Assembly (NCBI RefSeq): GCF_038630985.1
Contig: NZ_CP152049.1
Span: 2,623,501 to 2,687,500, forward strand
Origin: Paenibacillus sp. FSL H8-0548
Lineage (GTDB): Bacteria; Bacillota; Bacilli; Paenibacillales; Paenibacillaceae
Direction: 5' to 3'
DNA: 64,000 bases
Position 1 is the stretch's first letter, and every line of letters begins with the position of its first letter. The position numbers were made by a program, and so were the translations under genes. Under the pieces are notes generated by a model. That model was not told where the DNA came from and searched no databases. It was given only the letters and a program-made list of their open reading frames with translations. Below, piece after piece: positions 9,649 through 18,828 of the stretch.

Positions 9649-10481
9649 CGAATAAATCCTTTTTCAAAAAAGCCTTAGTGCAATTAGGAGTCATTGCCGT
9701 TATTTTAATCAATTTGATTCCACTTATTATTGCACTTTCAACATCGCTTCGTGATCCGAAAAATAACAGTAACCCGCTTAATTTGTTCCAAGAAATTTCG
9801 TTTGCTAGCTATAAAGCTGCGTTTACGAGAATGCATTTCTTCGATGCCTTATGGAATAGTGTAGTGCTTACGGCTATCTCTGTTATTTTCGTTGTGTTTT
9901 TCGCGGCTATGGCATCCTATCCAATGGCACGTCTAAATACAAAGCTAAGCAAATTTTTATATTTATTTTTCTTATCGGGACTTGTTATACCTGCGCAAAT
10001 GGTATTGATCCCAGTCGTACAAATGATTAATTCACTAGGGATTCCGATTAATCACTATACTCCGATCCTGATGTTTATTACATGCAGCCTGCCATTTTCC
10101 ACCTTCCTTTATACGGGGTTTATCAAAAGCGGCATACCTGTGGAGGTTGAAGAAGCGGCTCATATCGACGGCGCTGGCGTGCTGCAGCGATTCTGGTTAA
10201 TCGTATTCCCATTGCTCGTTCCCGTTACCGTATCTGTTGTTATTACACAAGGGGTATGGATTTGGAATGATTACTTCTTTAATATGATCTTTATTTCCAG
10301 AGCAGAGCATTCTCCATTGCCGCTTGCGATGCTCGGATTTCTCGGTGACCAGCAAAATCCGACACAATGGAATGTTTTGTTCGCGGCATGCTTCTTATGT
10401 GCATTGCCGCTGCTTGCGGCGTTTACATTTTTGCAAAAGTACTTTGTCGGCGGCATGACCGTTGGTGCGGTGAAAGGGTAA
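9645..10481 (+). CDS. ABC sugar transporter permease (MalG/UgpE type)
   Basis: A 278-residue permease with six predicted helices. The EAA loop reads 'EEAAHIDGAGVLQRFWLIVFP' in the second half, and the C-terminus 'FVGGMTVGAVKG' is the usual MalG-type ending. It pairs with the permease at 8770, which it overlaps by 4 bases. Confidence 0.92.
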   Translation: MTNKSFFKKALVQLGVIAVILINLIPLIIALSTSLRDPKNNSNPLNLFQEISFASYKAAFTRMHFFDALWNSVVLTAISVIFVVFFAAMASYPMARLNTKLSKFLYLFFLSGLVIPAQMVLIPVVQMINSLGIPINHYTPILMFITCSLPFSTFLYTGFIKSGIPVEVEEAAHIDGAGVLQRFWLIVFPLLVPVTVSVVITQGVWIWNDYFFNMIFISRAEHSPLPLAMLGFLGDQQNPTQWNVLFAACFLCALPLLAAFTFLQKYFVGGMTVGAVKG

Positions 10482-10509
10482 GGGAATTGAAGGGAGGATG
10501 ACGACAGCA

Positions 10510-12069
10510 ATGGAGAAAATAAAATTTGTGAACCATGAATTTGTGAATAAAGCAGAAGCGCTGATCCCACAGCTGCATGAAACGGTTATTCGTCCGGCTC
10601 ATATCGTGGAGGTTCAACAAGATGAGGCCGCTTTCCAAGGATGGCGAGTAGATGCTCTGGAGAGCGCGGAAGAACTGCCTGGGAAAATATTTAAACAAGG
10701 TGATAGTTTTACGCTGGATTTTGGCGATCATCAGGTTGGTTATCTAACGTTAGCGATTCAAAATGTGGCAAGCAATGCGGATGCTCCGCTCCGCTTAAAA
10801 CTAACTTTTGGCGAAATGCCTTGTGAGATAGGAGAGAATTTTGAGGATTATAACGGATGGCTTAGCCGCTCGTGGCTTCAAGATGAGATTGTTACGGTTG
10901 ATATATTGCCAGGTGAGGTGACCTTGCCGCGCAGATATACGTTTCGATATGTGAAAATTGAAGTGCTCTCTACATCTATTCGTTATCATGTTTCATTTCC
11001 TGATGTTTATTGTACTGCTATCTCCTCAGGGGATGCAGCTGTAGTCCAAGCCTTGCCAGCGCATATGCCGGAGCATTTGAAAGAAATGGACCGAATCGCA
11101 ATCAAAACATTACAGAATTGCATGCATACCGTATTTGAGGATGGACCGAAGCGGGATCGCAGACTTTGGATTGGTGATCTTCGCTTGCAGGCGCTTGCTA
11201 ATTATGAAACCTTCCGCAGCGATGATCTGGTTAAGCGTTGTCTCTATTTATTCGCGGGCATGCCGTTAGAGGATGGTCAGGTGGGCGGTTGTTTATACGA
11301 GAAGCCAGCTCCGTTTGTCGACGATATCTACTTATATGACTATGCTTTGTTTTTTGCAGCTACTTTGTATGATTATTATGAAGCAACTGGAGACAAGGAG
11401 ACACTTCAGGAGCTATGGCCAGTGGCAAAGCTGCAAATCGAAATTGGGCTGAAACGATTGGATGAGAGAGGAATCGTTAAGGATGATGAAACCTGGTACT
11501 GTTTTCTTGACTGGCATGAGCAGCTTAATAAGCAGGGAGGAGCTCAGGCAGTTCTCATTTATAGTATGCGTCGCGGCTTGAAGCTAGCTTTGGCAGTTAT
11601 GGATACGGAAGCAGCAGAGAAAATAGCCAGTCAACTGGAGCGCGTTATTGATGCGGCAAAAATGTATTTATGGGATGAGGCTTCCCAGTTTTTTGTGAGT
11701 GGCGAACAGCGTCAGGTTTCGTGGGCTACACAAATATGGATGGTGCTAGCAGAGGTTTTTGGACAAGAGGAAAATGCGAAGCTGCTGGAGAGGCTAGCCG
11801 CTTATCCTGCAGCTATCGAAATGTCTACACCTTATCTTTACCATCATTATATAGAAGCTTTAATTTTATCTAATCGCAAGGATGAAGCTCTCATTCAAAT
11901 GAACGCTTATTGGGGCGAGATGATGAAGGATGGGGCAGATACGTTTTGGGAGCTTTACAATCCAAAGGATAAGAAGCTATCTCCTTATGGCAGTAATCTT
12001 GTGAATAGCTATTGCCATGCTTGGAGCTGTACACCGACCTACTTTATTCGGAAATATTATCTTTCATAA
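10510..12069 (+). CDS. GH78 alpha-L-rhamnosidase-like glycoside hydrolase
   Basis: About 519 residues with no signal peptide, so cytoplasmic. An N-terminal beta-sandwich (~30-165) precedes an (alpha/alpha)6 barrel. The block 'EDGPKRDRRLWIGDL' matches the GH78 motif that carries the general acid, and 'CFLDWHEQLNKQGGAQ' corresponds to the second active-site region. It is shorter than many GH78 enzymes (~900 residues) because it lacks accessory N-terminal domains. A GGGAGG site abuts an ATG at 10498, so I prefer the in-frame ATG at 10510, 12 bases away; the true start is uncertain. As the last gene of the importer operon it would cleave terminal rhamnose or a related sugar from imported oligosaccharides. 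Confidence 0.8.
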   Translation: MEKIKFVNHEFVNKAEALIPQLHETVIRPAHIVEVQQDEAAFQGWRVDALESAEELPGKIFKQGDSFTLDFGDHQVGYLTLAIQNVASNADAPLRLKLTFGEMPCEIGENFEDYNGWLSRSWLQDEIVTVDILPGEVTLPRRYTFRYVKIEVLSTSIRYHVSFPDVYCTAISSGDAAVVQALPAHMPEHLKEMDRIAIKTLQNCMHTVFEDGPKRDRRLWIGDLRLQALANYETFRSDDLVKRCLYLFAGMPLEDGQVGGCLYEKPAPFVDDIYLYDYALFFAATLYDYYEATGDKETLQELWPVAKLQIEIGLKRLDERGIVKDDETWYCFLDWHEQLNKQGGAQAVLIYSMRRGLKLALAVMDTEAAEKIASQLERVIDAAKMYLWDEASQFFVSGEQRQVSWATQIWMVLAEVFGQEENAKLLERLAAYPAAIEMSTPYLYHHYIEALILSNRKDEALIQMNAYWGEMMKDGADTFWELYNPKDKKLSPYGSNLVNSYCHAWSCTPTYFIRKYYLS

Positions 12070-12392
12070 GAGACAATGCTATGGATAAAACATATTTCGC
12101 TCGGTTGATACTTGCATCAACCATTACGAAAGGCTGCATTGCACTTTCTACAATGAAATGGGCGATATTCGACTTGGTCTAGCCGTACACTGCACATATT
12201 ACAATAGCTTGCCTATTTTAGTCAGAGTTTGGCCCATTTGACCACTATTCTATTGCATATTTACATTGTAGCCGTGCGAATCTGTTATCATGTGAGGTTT
12301 TTATTGCAAAAAGTACATTGTAGGCGAATAGAGCAGAGGCCAGAAGTAGGGCTAATGAACTTTAAAGCAATGATTATGAGATTAAGTCGATT
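12070..12392. other. Intergenic stretch, no gene seen
   Basis: About 320 AT-rich bases after the GH78-like gene. I find no open frame with a plausible ribosome site and no RNA fold that I recognise, apart from the terminator at the end (listed separately). Confidence 0.5.
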
Positions 12393-12433
12393 AAGAAGCT
12401 GATTTTCGGAGAAGTCCGAGGTCAGCTTCTTTT
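12393..12433 (+). terminator. Rho-independent terminator
   Basis: A perfect 10-bp stem (AAGAAGCTGA with TCAGCTTCTT) with a 19-base loop, followed by TT TTA. It lies 320 bases after the GH78-like gene and probably ends that transcript or a vanished downstream gene. Confidence 0.75.
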
Positions 12434-12440
12434 ACGTTAG

Positions 12441-12484
12441 AAGGAGATATGAATCGAAGTATTGAACTATATAAGGTGAACTAG
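12441..12484 (+). other. Strong ribosome site with an 11-codon open frame
   Basis: AAGGAGAT sits immediately before an ATG at 12449, and the frame stops after 11 codons (MNRSIELYKVN). It may be a leader peptide, or the start of a decayed gene, since the DNA up to 12708 has no intact frame. No function can be assigned. Confidence 0.25.
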
Positions 12485-12708
12485 AGATTTACATGTTGTG
12501 CGCTGCGCGAGAGGATTGTAAGAACGTTCTTCTCGCTTCGCTTAAACTTCATTTTTCAGTACAACTTGTATAGTAAATGATGTGAAAGAATTTTTTTGGC
12601 AGGGGATTCGGATGAGTAGGTAGGATAGAGGCGAATTACTTGCAACGAAGGTATGGGAAATCTAATGCCAAAGAACTGCTTCTGGAAAATATTCTATTGT
12701 AGCTAAAA

Positions 12709-13506
12709 ATGAAAGTCGAGGTGAAGCAATTGACACTGCATTATAAGGAATTCGGGAATAGGGATGGCTCGTTGATCGTATTTTTACATGGCGGAGGCGT
12801 AAGCAGCTGGATGTGGGATAAACAAGTTCAACACCTTACTCAGTATCATTGTGTTGCAATTGATTTACCTGAACAGGGACTAAGCAATCGGAGTGCCCAT
12901 TTTTCAATTAAATATAGTGCAGAACAAATAAATGAGATTATTGAAAAAATAGCGAACGGAAAAAAAATAGCGGTAGTTGGGTTCTCATTAGGCGCTCAAG
13001 TAGCGATTCAAATGCTTAGTTTAAAACCAGATTTGATTGATTATGCCGTGATTAATAGCGCTTTAGTTAGACCCATGCCTCTCACTCGGAAATGGATTGC
13101 CCCCTCAGTCCGCTTAACATTCCCAATCATAAAAAATAAGTTTTTTTCAAAGCTGCAAGCAAAAGTGCTTTATGTTGATGATGAATATTTTGATACATAT
13201 TATGATGAAACTTCCCGGATGAAGGCTGATACCCTAATTAGAATATTAAAAGAGAATATGTCTTTTGAAATACCAAGCGATTTTAATGAGGCAAAAGCAA
13301 AAATATTAGTGACGGTTGGTGAGAGAGAAAAAGCGGTCATGAAAAAATCAGCTAAGGATATCGTAGCAAGTAATTCAAATTGCACTGGGGTAGTTTTTCC
13401 TAACGTAGGACATGGAATATCTTTGGCGAACCCTCATTATTTTAATGAATTGGTTGATAAGTGGATACTTGAAGGGAATATACCGGATGATGTGAAAGTT
13501 TTGTAG
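12709..13506 (+). CDS. Alpha/beta hydrolase fold protein
   Basis: A 265-residue cytoplasmic alpha/beta hydrolase. The oxyanion loop 'FLHGGG' lies near residue 26, the nucleophile elbow is G91-F92-S93-L94-G95, and the catalytic His is H235 in 'VGHGIS'. The acid normally found near 'TVGERE' (~205) appears as Glu or is displaced. The family covers esterases, lipases and C-C hydrolases, so the substrate is open. The ATG has no clear ribosome site, which weakens the start call. Its codons are more AT-rich than the flanking enzymes. It lies 42 bases before a histidine kinase gene and may be co-transcribed with it. Confidence 0.85.
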   Translation: MKVEVKQLTLHYKEFGNRDGSLIVFLHGGGVSSWMWDKQVQHLTQYHCVAIDLPEQGLSNRSAHFSIKYSAEQINEIIEKIANGKKIAVVGFSLGAQVAIQMLSLKPDLIDYAVINSALVRPMPLTRKWIAPSVRLTFPIIKNKFFSKLQAKVLYVDDEYFDTYYDETSRMKADTLIRILKENMSFEIPSDFNEAKAKILVTVGEREKAVMKKSAKDIVASNSNCTGVVFPNVGHGISLANPHYFNELVDKWILEGNIPDDVKVL

Positions 13507-13548
13507 GAGTAATACAGATCGTTATAATGATTACTGAGGATGGTTCAA

Positions 13549-15303
13549 TTGAACAAAGCTCAATTCTCTATCAAAAACATAAGCATTTCGTATATATTAA
13601 TTTTTAGTTTAGTGTTTATTTCTACGGTTCCGGTCATATTCATATCCATCCAAACCTATTATAAAAACAAAGAAATCATTTACTCTAACACCGAGCAATA
13701 TATCATTCAAATGCTTAAGCAGACAAACGGCGAGGTTGAGTTGAAACTGGAGCAATTCAGCAGCGACGCCTCTTTTCTGGTCAATCCTACCGTGCAGCAA
13801 ATGATGAATGAGCAGATGCATCAGGAGCTGACGTATCAACAAAAGAAAAACCTTTCGCTTGAAATTACTCAGTTTAATGTGGCTTCCCCTAAATTGACCG
13901 AGATCCTAGTGTATTCAATAACAGGCAAGTTTCTAGTTGGCTTGACAACAAATTTATCTTTAGAAAATACACAGCTTCCAACCGAGCTTATGGACAAGGC
14001 AAGCAAGCTCGATGCAAGAATATATTGGGGATACGCTGGAACTGATGGCATTCATGAAACGAGCGTGCAGGGAGTCCGAATGATCAAAAACATGTTAGGG
14101 CCTGAAGTAACGTCGATTGGCTTCTTATCTTTTAAAATACCTGAAGCGCTGATTTACGATTCGATTGCAGAGCTTAAATTAGGCAAAACGGGGCAAGTTA
14201 TAATCGTTGATGGAAACGATAATATTTTGTCCAGTCAAAACCGAGACTTGATCGGCAAGAACCTTCACGAGCTTGGAGATTACAGTGTTATCCAGAAAAG
14301 TGAAGGCGCTTTCACTGGGAAGTTTGACGGTCGTGATAATTTTATCGCCTTCCATAGGTCCTCCCAGACAGGTTGGAAAACAATGAGTTTTGTGCCGATC
14401 GCTGAAATGACACCTGGAATGCAGGACGTCTATAAAAGCATTTTCCTATATCATTCGCTTTGGATTGTCATCAGCATTGTGCTCTCCCTCATTATTACGA
14501 GAACAGTAGCCACGCCTATTAAGAAACTGATCAGAGCGATGAGAGCAGTTGAAAGCGGCAATTTTGGAGTGCAGATGAATCTGACAGGCAATAAAGAGGT
14601 CATCATTTTAAGCGGCAGCTTCAACAAAATGACTTCGCGCCTGAAAGAGCTGATCAGTCGAGTGTACGAAGAGGAGCTAAAAGAAAAAAATGCCCAGCTT
14701 CGCGCATTGCAGGCTCAAATCAATCCGCATTTTCTTTATAATACACTCGATACTATTTATTGGATGCTGTACGTTCGGGGCCAAGAAAAAATCGGGGATT
14801 TGATCGTCGCTTTGTCCAATATGTTGAGATATAGCATCGGGAAAAACGGCCCAGTCGTACCACTCAAGGTAGAGCTGGACAACTTATTCAATTACACTCA
14901 TATTTTATCCACCCGATTTGGAGAGAGGATCACATTTGATTTTGATATCGACGAGTCATTGCTGCAGACAAAAACGTTAAAGTTAATGCTGCAGCCTATC
15001 TTGGAAAATGCGATCACGCACGGTCTTGAACCCAGCGGCAAGCCAGGAATCATTAAGATACGAGTTTATCGCGATGACGACCAGTGCCTCATCACAATAT
15101 CCGATAATGGGATCGGTATATCTAAGGAGAAGCTGGAGGAGTATCAGGAACGAAGACAAATTAATCATGGCCTCGGCATTCAGAACGTGGACGAGAGATT
15201 ACGTCTTACATTTGGCGAAAAATATGCGTTGACGATTACAAGCGTGGAAGGCGAAGGGACGACCATTCTTTTTAGATTGCCAGATAATCAAACAGAGGGA
15301 TAG
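13549..15303 (+). CDS. Sensor histidine kinase (YesM type)
   Basis: About 584 residues. A transmembrane helix (~14-36), extracellular Cache sensor (~40-290), second helix (~302-322), HAMP, and His_kinase domain with H394 in 'NPHFLYNTLD' are followed by an HATPase with 'QPILENAITHG' and 'DNGIGI'. The TTG at 13549 is preferred because TGAGGA lies 8 bases upstream; the ATG at 13540 touches that site. Partner of the regulator that follows 15 bases later. Together they probably control the importer and furanosidase operon at 17041. Confidence 0.92.
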   Translation: MNKAQFSIKNISISYILIFSLVFISTVPVIFISIQTYYKNKEIIYSNTEQYIIQMLKQTNGEVELKLEQFSSDASFLVNPTVQQMMNEQMHQELTYQQKKNLSLEITQFNVASPKLTEILVYSITGKFLVGLTTNLSLENTQLPTELMDKASKLDARIYWGYAGTDGIHETSVQGVRMIKNMLGPEVTSIGFLSFKIPEALIYDSIAELKLGKTGQVIIVDGNDNILSSQNRDLIGKNLHELGDYSVIQKSEGAFTGKFDGRDNFIAFHRSSQTGWKTMSFVPIAEMTPGMQDVYKSIFLYHSLWIVISIVLSLIITRTVATPIKKLIRAMRAVESGNFGVQMNLTGNKEVIILSGSFNKMTSRLKELISRVYEEELKEKNAQLRALQAQINPHFLYNTLDTIYWMLYVRGQEKIGDLIVALSNMLRYSIGKNGPVVPLKVELDNLFNYTHILSTRFGERITFDFDIDESLLQTKTLKLMLQPILENAITHGLEPSGKPGIIKIRVYRDDDQCLITISDNGIGISKEKLEEYQERRQINHGLGIQNVDERLRLTFGEKYALTITSVEGEGTTILFRLPDNQTEG

Positions 15304-15318
15304 CGGGTGAGATGACTG

Positions 15319-16890
15319 ATGAAATATAAGATACTAATTGTCGATGATGAGATGATGGTGAGGGAAGGCCTGAAAGTTTTAATTGGCACCTTCGATAGGT
15401 GGATATGTGTCGGTGAGGCAGACAATGGTGTCAAAGCTTTGCAGCAAATTAATCAACTTCAGCCGGATTTGGTATTGTCGGATATTCGTATGCCAGAGAT
15501 GGACGGATTGAAATTATTGGAGCAAATTCGCAGTATCGATCCGGAGATTCTGGTTATTTTTCTAACGGGATACCCTGATTTCGAATATGCTCAGACGGCG
15601 GTTAAGTTCGGCGCATTTGATTATTTATTGAAACCAATGCGAGCACAGGATATCGCGGAGGCGATCTGGAAGGCGGAGCAGAAGGTTGAACAAAATCGAT
15701 ACGTAAGGCAAAAGAGCTTGCAAATGGAGAAGGTCGCAGCGGACTATGAGAAATCTTTGTCAGAGAGGGTAGTCCGTGAAGTGATTTATAGCGGCAGCTT
15801 AGAACGATTCGACTTGAGGGAATGGCCCTTCTTCCGCATGTACGCGAAGGTGTCTGTGCTGAATATAATCGTTGAGCAGTTGGATGCTGAAGAGAGTAGT
15901 ACGGATGTCAGTCTTACTATCGATGAACGAATAAGTGAAAGCCTATTTCCATTGATCGCACTTAAGGATGGCCGTGACGAGTGGGTGCTCCTTATGGGCT
16001 GGAAGGATAATGAAGATGACGCTCTGATAAGCTTTAGGATTCAAGAGCTAGTGCAATTCCTAAGTCAAATAGCGGCTCCTTCCATATGGAAAATTGGAAT
16101 CGGGGAGGCTGTAGCCTTTGAGCAGGCAGGGCTGTCCTACGACCAAAGTAAATTCGCTGCTTATTTGGCAAGTCGCGAGAAAAATGTTCTGATCTACCAT
16201 GAAATATCGGGATCAGATCAATCACTTCTTCTACTTCCAATAGAACAGGAATTCACCATAATGAAACATGTTAGGAAAGGCGAGGCAGATGAAGCGTTAG
16301 TTATGCTGAGACGACTTGAATCGCATTATAGGCGAATGACGTTGAGTGAGTTCACCAAACATGCGCTCCAGCTTCATGTACGTCTGCAGAATAGTATTGC
16401 GCAGCTTGAGGAGAAAGAAAAAGATCGATGGATGCTGCCCGTTCTCTTGTCATCGAGTTTTCACGATATGATGCAAAAGCTTGAGGAAGGAATTGTTTTC
16501 TGCGCCAATCGGATATTGAAGCATCGAAACCAGCAGATGAATCATGTGATTCAACGGGCGCAGAGTATCGTTCAAAGTCAATACGGTACAGAATTGAAGC
16601 TTGGAGATATTGCCCTCAAACTTGGCATGAATGCAAGCTATCTCAGCACCTTGTTCAAACAGGAGACGGGTGCTTCCTTCAGCGATTATTTGAGCCGCTG
16701 CCGTATTGAGAAGTCGATTGAGCTGCTTAACCATTCTAATCTAAAAATTTACGAAGTGGCACAGCAGGTGGGTTATACCGATGGCAGACACTTCAGCCAG
16801 TTGTTTCGCAAAACGGTCGGAATGACGCCTATTGAATACCGCAATAAGCACAATATTACGGCGCCTTATGGCGAAATCGAATATAGTTGA
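15319..16890 (+). CDS. Two-component response regulator, REC + AraC-type HTH
   Basis: 523 residues. The receiver has D55 in 'LSDIRMPEMDG' and 'LLKPM' near 105. A ~300-residue linker and a C-terminal AraC double helix-turn-helix (~410-510, ending 'F-R-K-T-V-G-M-T-P-I-E-Y-R') follow. GGGTGAGA is correctly spaced from the ATG. Cognate of the kinase at 13549. The next operon's upstream region holds a 20-base motif shared with another importer (see 16948), a candidate binding site for this class of regulator. Confidence 0.93.
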   Translation: MKYKILIVDDEMMVREGLKVLIGTFDRWICVGEADNGVKALQQINQLQPDLVLSDIRMPEMDGLKLLEQIRSIDPEILVIFLTGYPDFEYAQTAVKFGAFDYLLKPMRAQDIAEAIWKAEQKVEQNRYVRQKSLQMEKVAADYEKSLSERVVREVIYSGSLERFDLREWPFFRMYAKVSVLNIIVEQLDAEESSTDVSLTIDERISESLFPLIALKDGRDEWVLLMGWKDNEDDALISFRIQELVQFLSQIAAPSIWKIGIGEAVAFEQAGLSYDQSKFAAYLASREKNVLIYHEISGSDQSLLLLPIEQEFTIMKHVRKGEADEALVMLRRLESHYRRMTLSEFTKHALQLHVRLQNSIAQLEEKEKDRWMLPVLLSSSFHDMMQKLEEGIVFCANRILKHRNQQMNHVIQRAQSIVQSQYGTELKLGDIALKLGMNASYLSTLFKQETGASFSDYLSRCRIEKSIELLNHSNLKIYEVAQQVGYTDGRHFSQLFRKTVGMTPIEYRNKHNITAPYGEIEYS

Positions 16891-16894
16891 AAGG

Positions 16895-16930
16895 AAAGTA
16901 TCGCTGCTACTATGGGGCGATACTTTTTTT
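16895..16930 (+). terminator. Rho-independent terminator after the response regulator
   Basis: A 9-bp stem (AAAGTATCG with CGATACTTT) and a loop of about 14 bases lead into a run of seven or more Ts, only a few bases past the stop codon. Confidence 0.85.
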
Positions 16931-16947
16931 CCAACATAGGCGAACAA

Positions 16948-16967
16948 AATCTAAGATTACCCGCATT
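16948..16967 (+). promoter_or_regulatory. Shared upstream motif, candidate regulator operator
   Basis: AATCTAAGATTACCCGCATT lies 74 bases before the permease start. 18 of 20 bases recur at 33204-33223, in front of the other permease operon that has a two-component pair directly upstream. A TATAAT hexamer sits just downstream at 16989-16994 with no good -35, which would fit an activator-dependent promoter. The operator role is inferred from repetition and position. Confidence 0.45.
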
Positions 16968-16988
16968 TCCCTATCGTTTCATGGCGTC

Positions 16989-16994
16989 TATAAT
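16989..16994 (+). promoter_or_regulatory. Candidate -10 element (TATAAT) for the 17041 operon
   Basis: A perfect TATAAT with a weak -35 (TTTCCC at about 17 bases). It lies 46 bases before the start codon and 21 bases downstream of the shared motif. Confidence 0.45.
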
Positions 16995-17040
16995 ACAAAT
17001 TGTAAGGGTTTTCATAAATGGATTGAAAGGGGGTTGAAAC

Positions 17041-17928
17041 TTGAGCACACTGCTACAGCGCAAGATAAAGGATAATGGCTGGGCATACCTCTTTATCGCG
17101 CCACAGTTGCTTGGTTTGTTAGCTTTTATCGTAGGACCTGTCGTATTCTCTTTTGTAATCAGCTTCATGGAGTGGGATATAGGCTCTACTCCGCAATGGA
17201 CCGGTCTGGACAATTATAGCAAGCAAGTGTCGGATCCAACCTTCTGGAAGGTGCTGGGCAACACTACTGTCTTTGCGCTCCTCAATATTCCGCTTACGGT
17301 AATTGGCGCATTGGCATTAGCCCTGATGTTAAATCAGAATATCCGGGGAAAGGTCATATTCAGAGCTGCATATTTTATTCCGGTTGTGACCTCATCTGTG
17401 GCGGTCGCTCTGGTGTGGACCTGGATGTACAATCCAAACTATGGATTGATAAATTCAGGACTCTCCTTCATTGGCATTGAGGGTCCTGGGTGGCTGTCAG
17501 ATTTGAAATGGGCACTTCCTTCTATCGTCATCATGACTGTGTGGCAAGGTGTGGGCTACAATATGATCCTTTTCCTAGCTGGTCTGCAGGGTGTCTCGGC
17601 TCATTTGTATGAAGCCGCCAAAATTGATGGTGCGGGAGGCTGGCAGCGTTTCTGGAAGATCACACTTCCCATGATTTCTCCTACGACATTTTTTGTTGTC
17701 ATCATGCTGATGATCGGCTCTATGCAAATTTTCTCTGAGCCTTACATGATGACAAGAGGCGGGCCTGCGGATGCGACAAATGTCCTCGTACTCCATATTT
17801 TCAAAACCGCATTTCAATTTTTTAGAATGGGTGAGGCGTCAGCGATCTCCTTCGTCTTGTTCCTCATTATTTTCATTATTACACTTGTTCAATTTAAGTT
17901 TTCGAAATGGGTGAACTATGATACCTAG
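17041..17928 (+). CDS. ABC sugar transporter permease (MalF/UgpA type)
   Basis: A 295-residue permease with six predicted helices. The start is a TTG with GAAAGGGGG 7 bases upstream. The EAA loop is 'YEAAKIDGAGGWQRFWKITLP' (~194-214). Its end overlaps the next permease by 11 bases. First gene of the operon that also holds the binding protein, an unknown TIM-barrel enzyme, GH172 and GH127, so the cargo is probably an arabinofuranose- or fructofuranose-containing oligosaccharide. Confidence 0.92.
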   Translation: MSTLLQRKIKDNGWAYLFIAPQLLGLLAFIVGPVVFSFVISFMEWDIGSTPQWTGLDNYSKQVSDPTFWKVLGNTTVFALLNIPLTVIGALALALMLNQNIRGKVIFRAAYFIPVVTSSVAVALVWTWMYNPNYGLINSGLSFIGIEGPGWLSDLKWALPSIVIMTVWQGVGYNMILFLAGLQGVSAHLYEAAKIDGAGGWQRFWKITLPMISPTTFFVVIMLMIGSMQIFSEPYMMTRGGPADATNVLVLHIFKTAFQFFRMGEASAISFVLFLIIFIITLVQFKFSKWVNYDT

Positions 17929-18802
17929 AATTCGATTGGAGAAACGTCCAAATACGTCGTCCTCGCTGCTTCATCTTAGAAAGGTAGAAATGTCGAAGCT
18001 GCTGCTTTATATCCTTCTGTTCATAGGTGCACTTTTCATGATTCTACCGTTCCTCTGGATGGTTTCCACCTCCTTGAAGGGGGAAGGCTCGGTATTCGAA
18101 TATCCGCCAGAAATTATTCCGAGTGTACTTCATTGGGAGAATTACAATAGGGCGTGGAATACGCTGCCGATTGATCTCGCGTACCTTAACAGTTTGAAAA
18201 TTGCAGTAGTCGTAACGGTTGGTTCGCTGTTGACTAGTTCCATGGCGGGTTATGCTTTTGCAAAAATGAAGTTTATCGGCCAGAAACAATTTTTTCTGCT
18301 GCTGCTTGCAACGATGATGATTCCCGGTCAAGTTACATTAATTCCGATGTTTATGTGGTTTAGCAAGATTGATTGGATTAATACCCATTGGCCGCTTATC
18401 ATCCCGCCCATTCTTAGTAATGCATTCGGTGTTTTTCTATTAAGGCAATTCATGAGCTCCATACCTTCAGAGCTTGAAGATGCCGCACGGATGGATGGCT
18501 TAAATCCGTGGCAAATCTATTGGAAAATTATGCTGCCCAATTGCAAACCCGCGCTCGCAGCACTAGGCATTTTCACCTTTATGGGTAATTGGAATAATTT
18601 CCTTACCCCCCTGATCTACTTGGACGATCAGGACAAATTTACACTGCCGCTCATGATTGCATCATTCCAAGGGCTCTACTCCACAGACTGGACACTCTTG
18701 ATGGCAGCATCTTGCCTATCGCTAATTCCGGTTCTGATTGTGTATTTGTTCGCACAGAGATATTTCATCGAAGGAATTACGCTGAGTGGATTAAAAGGAT
18801 AG
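17918..18802 (+). CDS. ABC sugar transporter permease (MalG/UgpE type)
   Basis: A 294-residue permease with an N-terminal polar extension of about 25 residues and then six helices. The EAA loop is 'LEDAARMDGLNPWQIYWKIMLP', and the ending 'FIEGITLSGLKG' is typical of MalG-type subunits. It overlaps the upstream permease gene by 11 bases. There is no ATPase in the operon. Confidence 0.92.
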   Translation: MIPRIRLEKRPNTSSSLLHLRKVEMSKLLLYILLFIGALFMILPFLWMVSTSLKGEGSVFEYPPEIIPSVLHWENYNRAWNTLPIDLAYLNSLKIAVVVTVGSLLTSSMAGYAFAKMKFIGQKQFFLLLLATMMIPGQVTLIPMFMWFSKIDWINTHWPLIIPPILSNAFGVFLLRQFMSSIPSELEDAARMDGLNPWQIYWKIMLPNCKPALAALGIFTFMGNWNNFLTPLIYLDDQDKFTLPLMIASFQGLYSTDWTLLMAASCLSLIPVLIVYLFAQRYFIEGITLSGLKG

Positions 18803-18828
18803 ACACTACAGAATGAAGGAGAATGTAT

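Noticed and set aside
12532..12543. Palindrome AAGAACGTTCTT as a possible SOS or heat-shock operator
   Set aside because: It lacks the spacing of the Firmicute LexA box and of CIRCE, and no matching gene follows.
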